A stretch of 64,000 nucleotides of DNA, from NCBI GenBank assembly GCA_048296855.1, contig CP182631.1. One strand, written 5' to 3'. Both the position numbers and the translations under genes were made by a program. The notes beneath the pieces are model-generated. The model searched no databases. It saw nothing but the letters and a program-made list of their open reading frames with translations, and had not been told where the DNA came from. Of this stretch, positions 1-8,608 are shown piece after piece. Position 1 is the first letter of the stretch. Each line of letters opens with the position of its first letter. The DNA comes from Pseudocolwellia sp048296855 (GTDB lineage Bacteria > Pseudomonadota > Gammaproteobacteria > Enterobacterales > Alteromonadaceae).

Positions 1-320
1 ATACGACAGCTATAAAGCCAAACCACTGTAGGTAAATATAAGGGAAGTTTATAACGTGGTAATTCCATTTCTCTTAATGTTTGATCTATTAATTCAGGTG
101 ATTTTCCGGTAAATATATGTGCTGAATGCAGTGCTCTTTTAAGATCACTTGATACAACAAAGTGAGACTTGTAGTCTTGAACATGTTGATAGTTGGGCCT
201 ACTGTTATTTGATATTTCGGATAGGTGGTATTGCCTTACCCATTTGACATAGCTGATAGCATTCATCATGCTGTTAACTGCAGCGACAGGCTTACCATGC
301 CTAATTAAAACGATTTCCAT
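1..320 (-). CDS. Histidine phosphatase family protein, N-terminal part (runs off the window)
   Basis: Reading the minus strand from an ATG at 320 gives an open frame to the window edge, about 106 residues without a stop. The protein opens with MEIVLIRHGKP, the RHG motif that carries the phospho-accepting histidine of the histidine phosphatase (phosphoglycerate mutase-like) superfamily. A later SSDLKRALHSA segment matches the usual second block, S-D-L-x-R-A, which contributes a phosphate-binding arginine. An AAGGAAG ribosome binding site lies just upstream of the ATG, which supports this start. It sits 20 bp downstream of the TauE-like permease on the same strand and may be co-transcribed. The substrate cannot be told because the C-terminal half is missing. 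Confidence 0.8.
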   Translation of the reverse strand, partial: MEIVLIRHGKPVAAVNSMMNAISYVKWVRQYHLSEISNNSRPNYQHVQDYKSHFVVSSDLKRALHSAHIFTGKSPELIDQTLREMELPRYKLPLYLPTVVWLYSCR

Positions 321-340
321 ATCTTCCTTATCCTAGTTTT

Positions 341-1093
341 TTATAAAACCATAAAAACAGCCGCTAATACCGTCATACCAATAACCCACCACCTATATTG
401 TTTATTGGGTATTCTTTTAACAATAAATACCCCCGCATATGCGCCTAATGCGATAAACGGTAAGCTTATGATATTCAATAAGAATGAATCTATAGTGATG
501 GTTTCCCATACAAAAATATGAAATGGTACTTTGAATAAATTTACCGCTAAAAAGAAACAAGCAGCTGTTCCTATAAATTCATTTTTGGGTAATCTCATAC
601 TTAATAAGTATAAGGCCATTACCACTCCAGCTAAGTTCCCCACCATGGTCGTTATACCGCCTAATAGCCCCATTAAAATAGCGAACCACATATAATCAGG
701 CACATTTACGCGTTTATTTTGCTCTTGCCAAATCATTAGGGCCAAACTACCAAATAAAATAATCCCCATAAGTTGACGAAATATTTGATCATCAACATAT
801 TCTCCTATCAAGGTACCAATAATTACTCCTATAGCAGCCCAAGGAAATAGCTTTTTTAAATAGTACCAATTAGCGCTACGGTGATAATAAAAAACACCAA
901 AAATATCGGCCATAACTAATAGAGGTAACATAATGCCTGTTGATTCTTTACCACCAAAGTTTAACGCGAGTAAAGGCACGGCAAACATTGAAATACCGCT
1001 AACACCTGTTTTAGCCATACCAATAAAAAAAGCCACAAGAAATAACAGTAATAAAGCGTTATAAGAGAGTTCGTAAGAAAAGAGAGACAACAT
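341..1093 (-). CDS. Sulfite exporter TauE/SafE family permease
   Basis: A 250-residue, very hydrophobic protein with about eight predicted membrane segments arranged as two similar halves. Each half begins with a glycine-rich stretch, FFIGMAKTGVSG near residue 22 and LMGLLGGITTMVGN near residue 140, which is typical of the TauE/SafE (DUF81) family. Members are inner-membrane proteins implicated in export of sulfite, sulfoacetate or other small organic anions; the substrate here is unknown. Length is normal for the family. The start at 1093 has a weak ribosome binding site. The next gene on the same strand is the histidine phosphatase, 20 bp on. Confidence 0.85.
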   Translation of the reverse strand: MLSLFSYELSYNALLLLFLVAFFIGMAKTGVSGISMFAVPLLALNFGGKESTGIMLPLLVMADIFGVFYYHRSANWYYLKKLFPWAAIGVIIGTLIGEYVDDQIFRQLMGIILFGSLALMIWQEQNKRVNVPDYMWFAILMGLLGGITTMVGNLAGVVMALYLLSMRLPKNEFIGTAACFFLAVNLFKVPFHIFVWETITIDSFLLNIISLPFIALGAYAGVFIVKRIPNKQYRWWVIGMTVLAAVFMVL

Positions 1094-1132
1094 TTAGGAA
1101 TATTTTCCAATTGTGGTTTAAATTAAAGAAAT

Positions 1133-1179
1133 AAAAAAGGATAGGTTTTAAAGAGAATTGAGTTCTCCTGCCTATCCTT
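1133..1179 (-). terminator. Rho-independent terminator after the RND efflux genes
   Basis: On the minus strand AAGGATAGG pairs with CCTATCCTT around an inner GAGAA/TTCTC stem, followed by a run of Ts (As at 1133-1138 on the plus strand). It lies just downstream of the efflux pump stop codon and upstream of the permease gene, so it probably separates the two transcripts. Confidence 0.75.
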
Positions 1180-1206
1180 ATTATGCTAACGAATATTGTA
1201 CGTTAC

Positions 1207-4200
1207 TTACATAATATCAATGGTTTTTTCTCGTTTTTCAGCAAACCATAAATAAAACACGGGTAATATAAATAATGTGAACACAGTACCAATTAACATA
1301 CCGGCTACTAATATAATACCAATACTGTTACGTGCTTCTGCGCCAGCACCTGTTACAAATACTAATGGGAGATGCCCAAAAACAGTTGCCGCCGTTGTCA
1401 TCATAATAGGTCTTAATCGTGTTATAGCCGCTTCGGTTACCGCTTCTAATTTTGTTTTACCTTGTTCTTGAACATGGTTAGCAAATTCAACGATCAAAAT
1501 ACCATTTTTAGCAATTAAGCCCACCAAGGTGATTAAGCCTATTTGTGAATAAATATTGATTGTTGTTAACTCAATAAAAGGTAAAAGCAATGCGCCTGAT
1601 AAAGCTAAAGGTACACAACCAAATAACACCACTAACGGATCTCTAAAACTATTAAACTGAATCGCTAAAATGAAAAATACAATAATAGATGAAACCCCTA
1701 ATACGCTCATTAACGTACTACCTTCAGATCTAATTTGGCGAGACTCACCCGCGTAATCTAATCGATATGATTTAGGTAATATATCAGCAGCCGCTTTTTC
1801 CAATGTAGCTAATGCTGCTTCTTTACTTACCCCTGGTAAAACACCGCCAAAGATTTTAATAGAGTTTTGCTGATTAAATGTGGTGAGTTGTCTAGGACCA
1901 ATCAACCATTTAATTTTAGCAAAGCTAGAAACAGTCACTAAACTGTTACTTGGCGTTTTAATGGTTAAACTTAAAATATCTTCTGGGTTAGCTCTTACCT
2001 TATTATTTACCATAGGAATAACTTGATAAGCTTTGCCGTTTGAATCAAATCGATTAACGTAGTTACTTGATAAAAAAACACTTAGCTGTTGATTTATGTC
2101 TGCAAAGCTAAGCCCTAAATCAGAAATTTTTTGTCTATCTATACTGAGTTCCATTTGTGGTAAATCAATCTTCAAATCAGTATCAGCAAATAAAAACTGT
2201 CCGCTGGCAAAAGCTGCACCAACCAATTTATCGGTATAGCCTTTCATGGTTTCGTAAGAATCAGGCGATTTGATCACCAACTCAACATCAAATTGCCCTG
2301 CTGTTGGTAATGATGGAGGTAATATAGGAAGTGAATCTAACCCCGAGTTCCCGACTAAATTCATATAAACCATAGGAACAAGATCTTCAGCACTTTCTTT
2401 ACGTTCATCAGGTTTTACAAAGTTTAAGCCACCAAAGCCACCACTTTTAAAAACCACTTGCCAAATAGCTTCACTGTTAGGAATAGTTAATAATTTATCT
2501 ACCATTTTAATAGTATGTTCTATGTTATACGCCATAGACGATTCTGGTGGTGATTGAATAATAACCACTACCATACTTTGATCTTCAATGGGGGCTAACT
2601 CTTTAGCAGAATATAAATAAAAGGGTACGGTAAGCATTGCAACAATGGCAGCGACTAAAACAATTTGAGTTTTAATCGTAAAAACGAAATCTAACAATTT
2701 TGCATAGGCACGCTGAATACGGAAAAATATAGCGTTTACATATTTGGTCATGCTGCCCTCTTTTCCGTCAGACGGAGAGATATGGGCACTCATAATAGGC
2801 GACAAAGTTACAGCTACAATACCCGAGAACAACACAGCAATTGCTAATGTAAAGGCAAACTCTTTAAACAACATACCCGTTAAACCTGATAAAAAACCAA
2901 TCGGTGCATATACCGCAGCCAAGGTTAATGTCATAGATATAATAGGTACAAGTAATTGTCTTGAACTTTGTAGAGCCGCTTCAGTACGGGTTTTACCATC
3001 TCGCATATAGCGCGCAACGTTTTCAACAACAACAATCGCGTCATCTACCACTAATCCCACAGATAGAACAATGGCAAGTACAGTTAATAGGTTTAATGAA
3101 AAACCCATTAACGACATAGTCCAAATAGCACCTAAAATTGAAATTGGAATAGTAATTAATGGCACTAATGCACTTCTAAACGATCCCATTAAGGCTAAAA
3201 CCACTAAACCCACAATGGTGATTGTTTCAAATAAGGTGATAATTATTTCTTTCAGTGAGTCACGCATATACAGCGTGCCGTCGTAAGCAAACTCAATATC
3301 AATACCATCTGGTAATGTTTTATTTATTTCTTCTACGGATTGATAAAGTGCATCTCCAATTGAAATTTCATTAGCTCCTGGTAAAGGCCAAACTGAAATA
3401 TAAATGGTGTTGGTGTTATTGATTCTTGCCGTAACATTCGCTTCTTCTGCTCCTAAAGAAATATTCGCTATATCTTTTAAATAAATAACGTCGTCATTAA
3501 TTTTTGTTACCACCAAGTCTTCGAATTCTTTAACGCTAGATAACTGAGAGTTAGTCACAATATCAATTTGCTGACGATCGTTTTGGCTGTATCCCAAAGT
3601 TGCTATGGTGTTGTTAGCTCTTAAAGCGTTAAAAACATCAACGGTGCTTAGCTTGTAGGCGGCGATACGTTCAGGATTTAAATTTACGCGCATGGCAATT
3701 TTTCGACCGCCTTCGAGTTCAACCTTCTGTACTCCATCAATGCTGGTAAGAGCTGGAAGTACCTGTCTTGTTAAGTAGTCACTTAACATAGAAGGATTGT
3801 TTTTATTTGAATTAACGTTTAAATAAAAAGCCGCAAAAGATCGATCAGCACGAACAACAGACACCACAGGGTCTTGTGCTCCTTCAGGCAACTCAAAGCG
3901 AATTTGACTCAACTTAGTGTTAATTTCGGCTAAAGCTTTTGTACTGTCTTCATTCAAATTTAAATGAACGGTAACCGTACTACTTCCCGCTGTTGTTGTT
4001 GAATCAACATAATCAACACCTGGTATTGTAGAAGATACACGCTCAATAGGATCAGTAATAAAGCCCTTAACAACTTTAGCTGAAGCGCCTGTGTAATAAG
4101 TATTAATGACTAACGATGAGCTTTCCATTTGCGGAAACTGAATAACAGGTATATCAAACGCGGCCCATATGCCCGATAAACAAATCACTAACGACAAAAC

Positions 4201-4269
4201 AATAGACAATACGGGTTTACGAACAAACATATCCATTATGCTGGCTTTATTGTACTCAAGTGTGGCCAT
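1207..4269 (-). CDS. Efflux RND transporter permease subunit (AcrB/MexF superfamily)
   Basis: A 1020-residue inner-membrane pump of the hydrophobe/amphiphile efflux RND family, close to the normal length of about 1030. It has a first membrane helix near residues 16-36, two large periplasmic loops and two clusters of membrane helices. The proton-relay residues are visible: GLVVDDAIVVVENV in the fourth helix carries the paired aspartates and GLIAKNGILIVEFAN in the tenth carries the lysine. The ATG at 4269 follows an AAGGAA ribosome binding site. The adaptor gene lies 8 bp upstream, so they form an operon. No outer-membrane factor is encoded nearby, so a TolC-like channel elsewhere is presumably used. 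The exported compounds cannot be deduced. Confidence 0.95.
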   Translation of the reverse strand: MATLEYNKASIMDMFVRKPVLSIVLSLVICLSGIWAAFDIPVIQFPQMESSSLVINTYYTGASAKVVKGFITDPIERVSSTIPGVDYVDSTTTAGSSTVTVHLNLNEDSTKALAEINTKLSQIRFELPEGAQDPVVSVVRADRSFAAFYLNVNSNKNNPSMLSDYLTRQVLPALTSIDGVQKVELEGGRKIAMRVNLNPERIAAYKLSTVDVFNALRANNTIATLGYSQNDRQQIDIVTNSQLSSVKEFEDLVVTKINDDVIYLKDIANISLGAEEANVTARINNTNTIYISVWPLPGANEISIGDALYQSVEEINKTLPDGIDIEFAYDGTLYMRDSLKEIIITLFETITIVGLVVLALMGSFRSALVPLITIPISILGAIWTMSLMGFSLNLLTVLAIVLSVGLVVDDAIVVVENVARYMRDGKTRTEAALQSSRQLLVPIISMTLTLAAVYAPIGFLSGLTGMLFKEFAFTLAIAVLFSGIVAVTLSPIMSAHISPSDGKEGSMTKYVNAIFFRIQRAYAKLLDFVFTIKTQIVLVAAIVAMLTVPFYLYSAKELAPIEDQSMVVVIIQSPPESSMAYNIEHTIKMVDKLLTIPNSEAIWQVVFKSGGFGGLNFVKPDERKESAEDLVPMVYMNLVGNSGLDSLPILPPSLPTAGQFDVELVIKSPDSYETMKGYTDKLVGAAFASGQFLFADTDLKIDLPQMELSIDRQKISDLGLSFADINQQLSVFLSSNYVNRFDSNGKAYQVIPMVNNKVRANPEDILSLTIKTPSNSLVTVSSFAKIKWLIGPRQLTTFNQQNSIKIFGGVLPGVSKEAALATLEKAAADILPKSYRLDYAGESRQIRSEGSTLMSVLGVSSIIVFFILAIQFNSFRDPLVVLFGCVPLALSGALLLPFIELTTINIYSQIGLITLVGLIAKNGILIVEFANHVQEQGKTKLEAVTEAAITRLRPIMMTTAATVFGHLPLVFVTGAGAEARNSIGIILVAGMLIGTVFTLFILPVFYLWFAEKREKTIDIM

Positions 4270-4277
4270 AATATTCC

Positions 4278-5372
4278 TTATTGTTCAGCAGTTGGGGCAG
4301 CTTTTGCGATAAAAACCTTCATACCGTCACGAAGTTTAAAAGCACCAAGAGTCGCTATGGTTTGCCCTTCTTCTAAACCATTTTTCAATACAACGTCTGT
4401 TTCATTTTTCAGCGCTATCGTCACTTGTTTACGCTTAGCACGATAACTACCTTGCCCACCTTCTTCTGGTGTTAGTATGAATACGTAATCACCAAATTGG
4501 TCATGAGTTAACGCTACATCAGGAATACTAATGCGGTTTTCAACATCACTGATAGGAGCGACTACATTCACTAATGAATTCGGTTTAATGGCATTATTTT
4601 TCACACTAAACTGCGCTCTATATGTTAAATGACGAGATTGTGAAGTCAGTACAGGTTCTACCGCAATAATATTGGCAGATAATGCTAAACCATTTGAACT
4701 GTTAATCATGACTGTTTCATTAATAGCAAGTTCAGAAAACGACTGAGGCAATGAAAACTCAACCCATAAATGATCAGTTACACCAACTAAATCAGCTATT
4801 TGACTATTACTATCTAAATATTGGCCTTGTGTTAAATTATGTAAGCCAACAACAGCATCAAAAGGCGCGGTAATGGTCTTTTTTTCAATTTTAGTATTAA
4901 GAGACATAACTTCAGATGTTGCGATAGCGAGGTCAGATGTCGCTTTATCAACTAATTCAGCACTAATCTCATTACGAGAAACAAGATTTTTATAACGCTT
5001 TAATGTTTGCTCAGACAAAGTAACACGCGCTTTAGCCGCAATTAAACTGGCCTCTTCGTTACTGGTATCAAGTGTTAATAGCGTTTTACCTTTTTTAACA
5101 ATTTCTCCAGAAGTTAAAAATAATCCAGTGATTTTCCCAGCAAGTTCGTTTTTTAATATTAACTGCTGTGGTGCTTTAATGTTCCCTGTAACTTGAACGG
5201 TGTTTTGAAACACACTCATTTTAGTTTCAGTGGCTTCAACAGTTGCAGCAGGCTCAAAATCACCAGCAGATGCACCGCCACTAGGCGACATTAAATATTG
5301 CTTGTATGAATACAAACCAAGCAATACCAATGCAATAACAATAAGAGTAATTATCCACACTTTAATTTTCAC
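4278..5372 (-). CDS. Efflux RND transporter periplasmic adaptor subunit (membrane fusion protein)
   Basis: A 364-residue adaptor that would bridge the RND pump to an outer-membrane channel. It has an N-terminal membrane anchor at residues 5-24 followed by a biotinyl-lipoyl-like hybrid motif around residues 57-100. A short alpha-hairpin (about 105-155) is followed by beta-barrel and membrane-proximal domains, including a typical GLEEGQTIATLGAFKLRDGMKV ending. Translation begins at a GTG at 5372 preceded by GGGAAG. It is the first gene of the two-gene efflux operon, 8 bp before the pump gene. No cysteine lipobox is seen, so it is anchored by its helix and not by a lipid. Confidence 0.93.
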   Translation of the reverse strand: MKIKVWIITLIVIALVLLGLYSYKQYLMSPSGGASAGDFEPAATVEATETKMSVFQNTVQVTGNIKAPQQLILKNELAGKITGLFLTSGEIVKKGKTLLTLDTSNEEASLIAAKARVTLSEQTLKRYKNLVSRNEISAELVDKATSDLAIATSEVMSLNTKIEKKTITAPFDAVVGLHNLTQGQYLDSNSQIADLVGVTDHLWVEFSLPQSFSELAINETVMINSSNGLALSANIIAVEPVLTSQSRHLTYRAQFSVKNNAIKPNSLVNVVAPISDVENRISIPDVALTHDQFGDYVFILTPEEGGQGSYRAKRKQVTIALKNETDVVLKNGLEEGQTIATLGAFKLRDGMKVFIAKAAPTAEQ

Positions 5373-5966
5373 TGAGCTTCCCTAATTTTAATTTTAATTT
5401 TAATACGCTTTATTGTACTTTAACTATAAGTTATTTTAATAAAATAAAACGCTGTAATATGATAAAAACACGATAAATTACCACTTACTTTGTTATTAAA
5501 AGCACCTCATTTAATAAGTACAAATTTATAAATGTAGTTTTAAACAAGTTTTTTTAAACGCCCAAACACACGTAAAACAACAACATAAATACAATATCAT
5601 TGTTAACAATAGTAACAAATGAAACTTAAGATATAAGCCTTTTATTTAACAACCAACTTTATTTTTTAAAAAGAATAAAGCTACCATGGATAACTATAAA
5701 TATTTATCAAAAATTTAAAATACTCCTTTCAACTAAAGTAGGCAGAAAACCAGAAAAGTTAAAAAGTAGAAGTTGCTTGAACTCCAGAGCAATGGTGCTT
5801 CTCGAGTTCAAACATATTAATTTACAGACTAACATCAAACACCAAACTAACATTTTCTCATGAAACAAATCGGACCTTTCAAAAAAATATTTACATTTAA
5901 TTCATTGCTTTAATTGAAAAAATATATAAATATAGCCCTATTGCCATCAAGTAGTTTGAAAAAAAA
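5373..5966. other. Divergent intergenic region between efflux operon and GGDEF/EAL gene
   Basis: About 590 bp of very AT-rich sequence with no plausible gene. It must hold the promoters of the efflux operon (minus) and the c-di-GMP gene (plus). The only clear structure is the hairpin at 5777-5811, listed separately. I could not identify a convincing operator. Confidence 0.6.
5777..5811. repeat. Long hairpin in the leader of the GGDEF/EAL gene
   Basis: TTGAACTC at 5777-5784 pairs exactly with GAGTTCAA at 5804-5811. Inside it AGAGCA pairs with TGCTTCT with one bulge around an ATGG loop, giving about 14 pairs. No T-run follows on either strand, so it is not a standard terminator. It lies about 155 bp before the GTG start of the downstream gene and could be an RNA element of its leader or a protein-binding site. 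Confidence 0.55.
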
Positions 5967-8483
5967 GTGCTATTTAAAAAATTACAAACTTCTCGTAACA
6001 AACCATTAACCTTATTAATCATTACTTCAAATGATTTGATTATTAATAAAATTAATTTAAATCTATCTAACAGTGAAACGCTGCTTATTCATGCCAAAAA
6101 CAGTATAGAAGCTGTTGCAATTCTTCGTTCAAAAAATATTGATGCTGTTATTACTGAAGTCGCTATTGGACAAGTAGATGGTTGGAAATTAACTCGATTA
6201 ATTCGCTCTGGCATATTATCCGAAAACGCTGACATTCCCGTTATATTAATTACTGAAAATCATAGTGAACGTATTGCTGAAACAACCGCAAAAATATTTG
6301 ATATAAATAAGGTGGTTTCATTTCAAGAAATTGACTTACTTTCAAGTATTGTTCAAGAAGCGATAACAGGAAAAGATAATTTAAACCAAAAAACTAAAAT
6401 ATTAGTAATTGAAGACACCTCCGATACAGCTCAGCTCATTGAACGCATGTTAAGACATAATTATGACATTGAGTTAGCTGAAAACGGCTTGATTGGTTTA
6501 CAAAAATTCAAAAATAAATCATACGACATTGTACTTTTAGACATTATGATGCCGGGAATGTCTGGCGATGAAGTGTTAGATCACATTATAACAATGGCAC
6601 CAAGTCAAACGGTTATAGCAATGACAGCACACGGCAATGCTGATTTAGCCGAATTAATGCTAAAAAAAGGGGCTTCTGATTACATTCAAAAACCTTTCAA
6701 AGCTGAACAATTAAGAAAGGTGTGTAGTATTGCCGAGAAACGCGAAGATTTTATTATAGCTAATGAACAGTTTTCGACTAAAGCGCAAGCCCTAAGACAA
6801 GAACAAGAAAAATTTGAGTCATTATCAAAAGTTCATTACAGAATATTAAATAGCCTAAATAATATTGTTATAGAGCTAACAGCTGAAGGTATTATATCTT
6901 TCTTAAACAGTGCGTGGCATCAAACTACAGGTTATTTAATATCTGAAAGTATAGGAAAACATCTTACTGATTATGTTCATGAATCAAGTGATAAAATAAA
7001 ACCGTTTTTAAATGAAACCTATCAAACATTAGTGCAAGGCAAACAAGAAAAAGAAATAATAGAGTTTACTTTAAAAACATCATCTAACTCATTTTTTTGG
7101 TGTGAATTAACACTTTCATCTTATTACGATGAACACCATCAATTCATGGGTATATCTGGCACTATTGATGATATTTCATTAAGAAAAAAAGCAGAAGAAA
7201 AATTACAACACGTCGCTTTACACGATACGCTAACAGGTATACATAATCGCTATTACTTTGATGACGTACTGGTTAATATTGCTAAAGCAACGGCCCGCTC
7301 TAACACTGTAAACTCGTTACTCTACGTAGATTTAGATCATTTCAAAATAATTAATGATTCACAAGGTCACCAGCAAGGCGATTTGGTTTTAAAAGAAATC
7401 TCACACTTACTGTCTGAAAGAGTAAGAGGAAGCGATTACTTATGCCGAATTGGTGGTGATGAATTTGCTATTATTCTGCAAAACACGAATGTAAAAGAAG
7501 CACAAAAATTAGCTCAACAAATTTGTAAAACTATAGAAGAAGCCAGTTTTCGTTTTGGTGACAAAGTTTATAAAGTCAGTTGTAGTATAGGTATTTCAGC
7601 CATTGACGGTAAAGCTTTATCAAGCGACATTTATTTACAACAAGCTGATATAGCCATGTTTGTCGCTAAAGATAATGGACGAAACCGAGTTCATACTTTT
7701 ACCCAAGAAGACAAACTGACAGATGAAATTAAACAAAGTTTTGAATGGGCCCAAAAACTACAAAAAGCGCTCAGTGAAGACAATATAGTATTACACTTCC
7801 AACCAATTATTGATGTAAAAACGCGTAAAACAGAATGCTATGAAGCCCTAGTACGACTTATTGTTGACGATCAGCTCGTTTATCCTGACAAATTCATACA
7901 CCACCTCGAAAAAGCAGGTGATATGAATATACTCGATCGCCATGTAATAGATAAAGCCATGAAACTAGTGCATGAATACGATCTATTAGAAAAAGTTGCC
8001 ATTAACTTATCTGCTCAAGCCTTTAGCGATGATCGCTTAGTTTTATATATAGAAGAACGATTATCTCAATACAACATTAAACCTTCACAAATTATTTTTG
8101 AGCTCACCGAAAGCGCTAGCTTATCAAATATTACCGGTACTCAACGCCTAGTAAACCGCTTAAATGAAATTGGTTGTAGCTTTGCTATTGATGACTTTGG
8201 CACGGGTTTTAGTACTTTTACTTACTTAAAACAAATTCCGGCAGAGCATGTTAAAATTGACGGTTCTTTTGTAAAAGACATGCTAAAAGATTCAACAGAT
8301 GCGGCACTAGTAAAAGCAATCAACGAAACGGCGAAAGCACTCAATAAAAAAACAATCGCTGAATTTGTAGAAAATGAAGCAACTCTAATAAAATTGAATG
8401 AATTAGGCGTTGATTTTGCACAAGGTTATCATATTGCCAAACCCAAATGCATCAAGGAAATATATCAAGATAAATTAAATTAA
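5967..8483 (+). CDS. Response regulator / PAS / GGDEF / EAL c-di-GMP protein
   Basis: An 838-residue cytoplasmic protein with five domains. Residues 14-130 form a receiver-like domain whose phospho-acceptor position reads TEVAIGQVDG, with Glu where Asp is expected, so it looks like a pseudo-receiver. Residues 143-255 are a canonical receiver (VIEDT, LLDIMMPGMSG, MTAHG, QKPF). A PAS domain follows at about 285-405. The GGDEF domain has an intact GGDEF motif and an RGSD inhibitory site five residues before it. The EAL domain keeps YEALVRL, ELTES and DDFGTGFS. Both synthesis and hydrolysis of c-di-GMP look possible. The start is a GTG at 5967 with a poor ribosome binding site; no other start keeps the first domain. 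No kinase gene adjoins it, but a histidine kinase lies at 14.2-15.8 kb. Confidence 0.93.
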   Translation: MLFKKLQTSRNKPLTLLIITSNDLIINKINLNLSNSETLLIHAKNSIEAVAILRSKNIDAVITEVAIGQVDGWKLTRLIRSGILSENADIPVILITENHSERIAETTAKIFDINKVVSFQEIDLLSSIVQEAITGKDNLNQKTKILVIEDTSDTAQLIERMLRHNYDIELAENGLIGLQKFKNKSYDIVLLDIMMPGMSGDEVLDHIITMAPSQTVIAMTAHGNADLAELMLKKGASDYIQKPFKAEQLRKVCSIAEKREDFIIANEQFSTKAQALRQEQEKFESLSKVHYRILNSLNNIVIELTAEGIISFLNSAWHQTTGYLISESIGKHLTDYVHESSDKIKPFLNETYQTLVQGKQEKEIIEFTLKTSSNSFFWCELTLSSYYDEHHQFMGISGTIDDISLRKKAEEKLQHVALHDTLTGIHNRYYFDDVLVNIAKATARSNTVNSLLYVDLDHFKIINDSQGHQQGDLVLKEISHLLSERVRGSDYLCRIGGDEFAIILQNTNVKEAQKLAQQICKTIEEASFRFGDKVYKVSCSIGISAIDGKALSSDIYLQQADIAMFVAKDNGRNRVHTFTQEDKLTDEIKQSFEWAQKLQKALSEDNIVLHFQPIIDVKTRKTECYEALVRLIVDDQLVYPDKFIHHLEKAGDMNILDRHVIDKAMKLVHEYDLLEKVAINLSAQAFSDDRLVLYIEERLSQYNIKPSQIIFELTESASLSNITGTQRLVNRLNEIGCSFAIDDFGTGFSTFTYLKQIPAEHVKIDGSFVKDMLKDSTDAALVKAINETAKALNKKTIAEFVENEATLIKLNELGVDFAQGYHIAKPKCIKEIYQDKLN

Positions 8484-8608
8484 CTTAACAGCAACAAGCA
8501 CTAAAATTTAATCAAGAAATTGTTCTATTACATTTAATTTTTATGAGGCTAATTTTTAGCTCTATAAATAATTGTCGTATTTTAATAGTAAGTTTAACTG
8601 AGAAAATT

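Noticed and set aside
8543..8608. Earlier start for the ThDP enzyme
   Set aside because: The extra 22 residues do not resemble family N-termini, and the ATG at 8609 gives a normal beginning.
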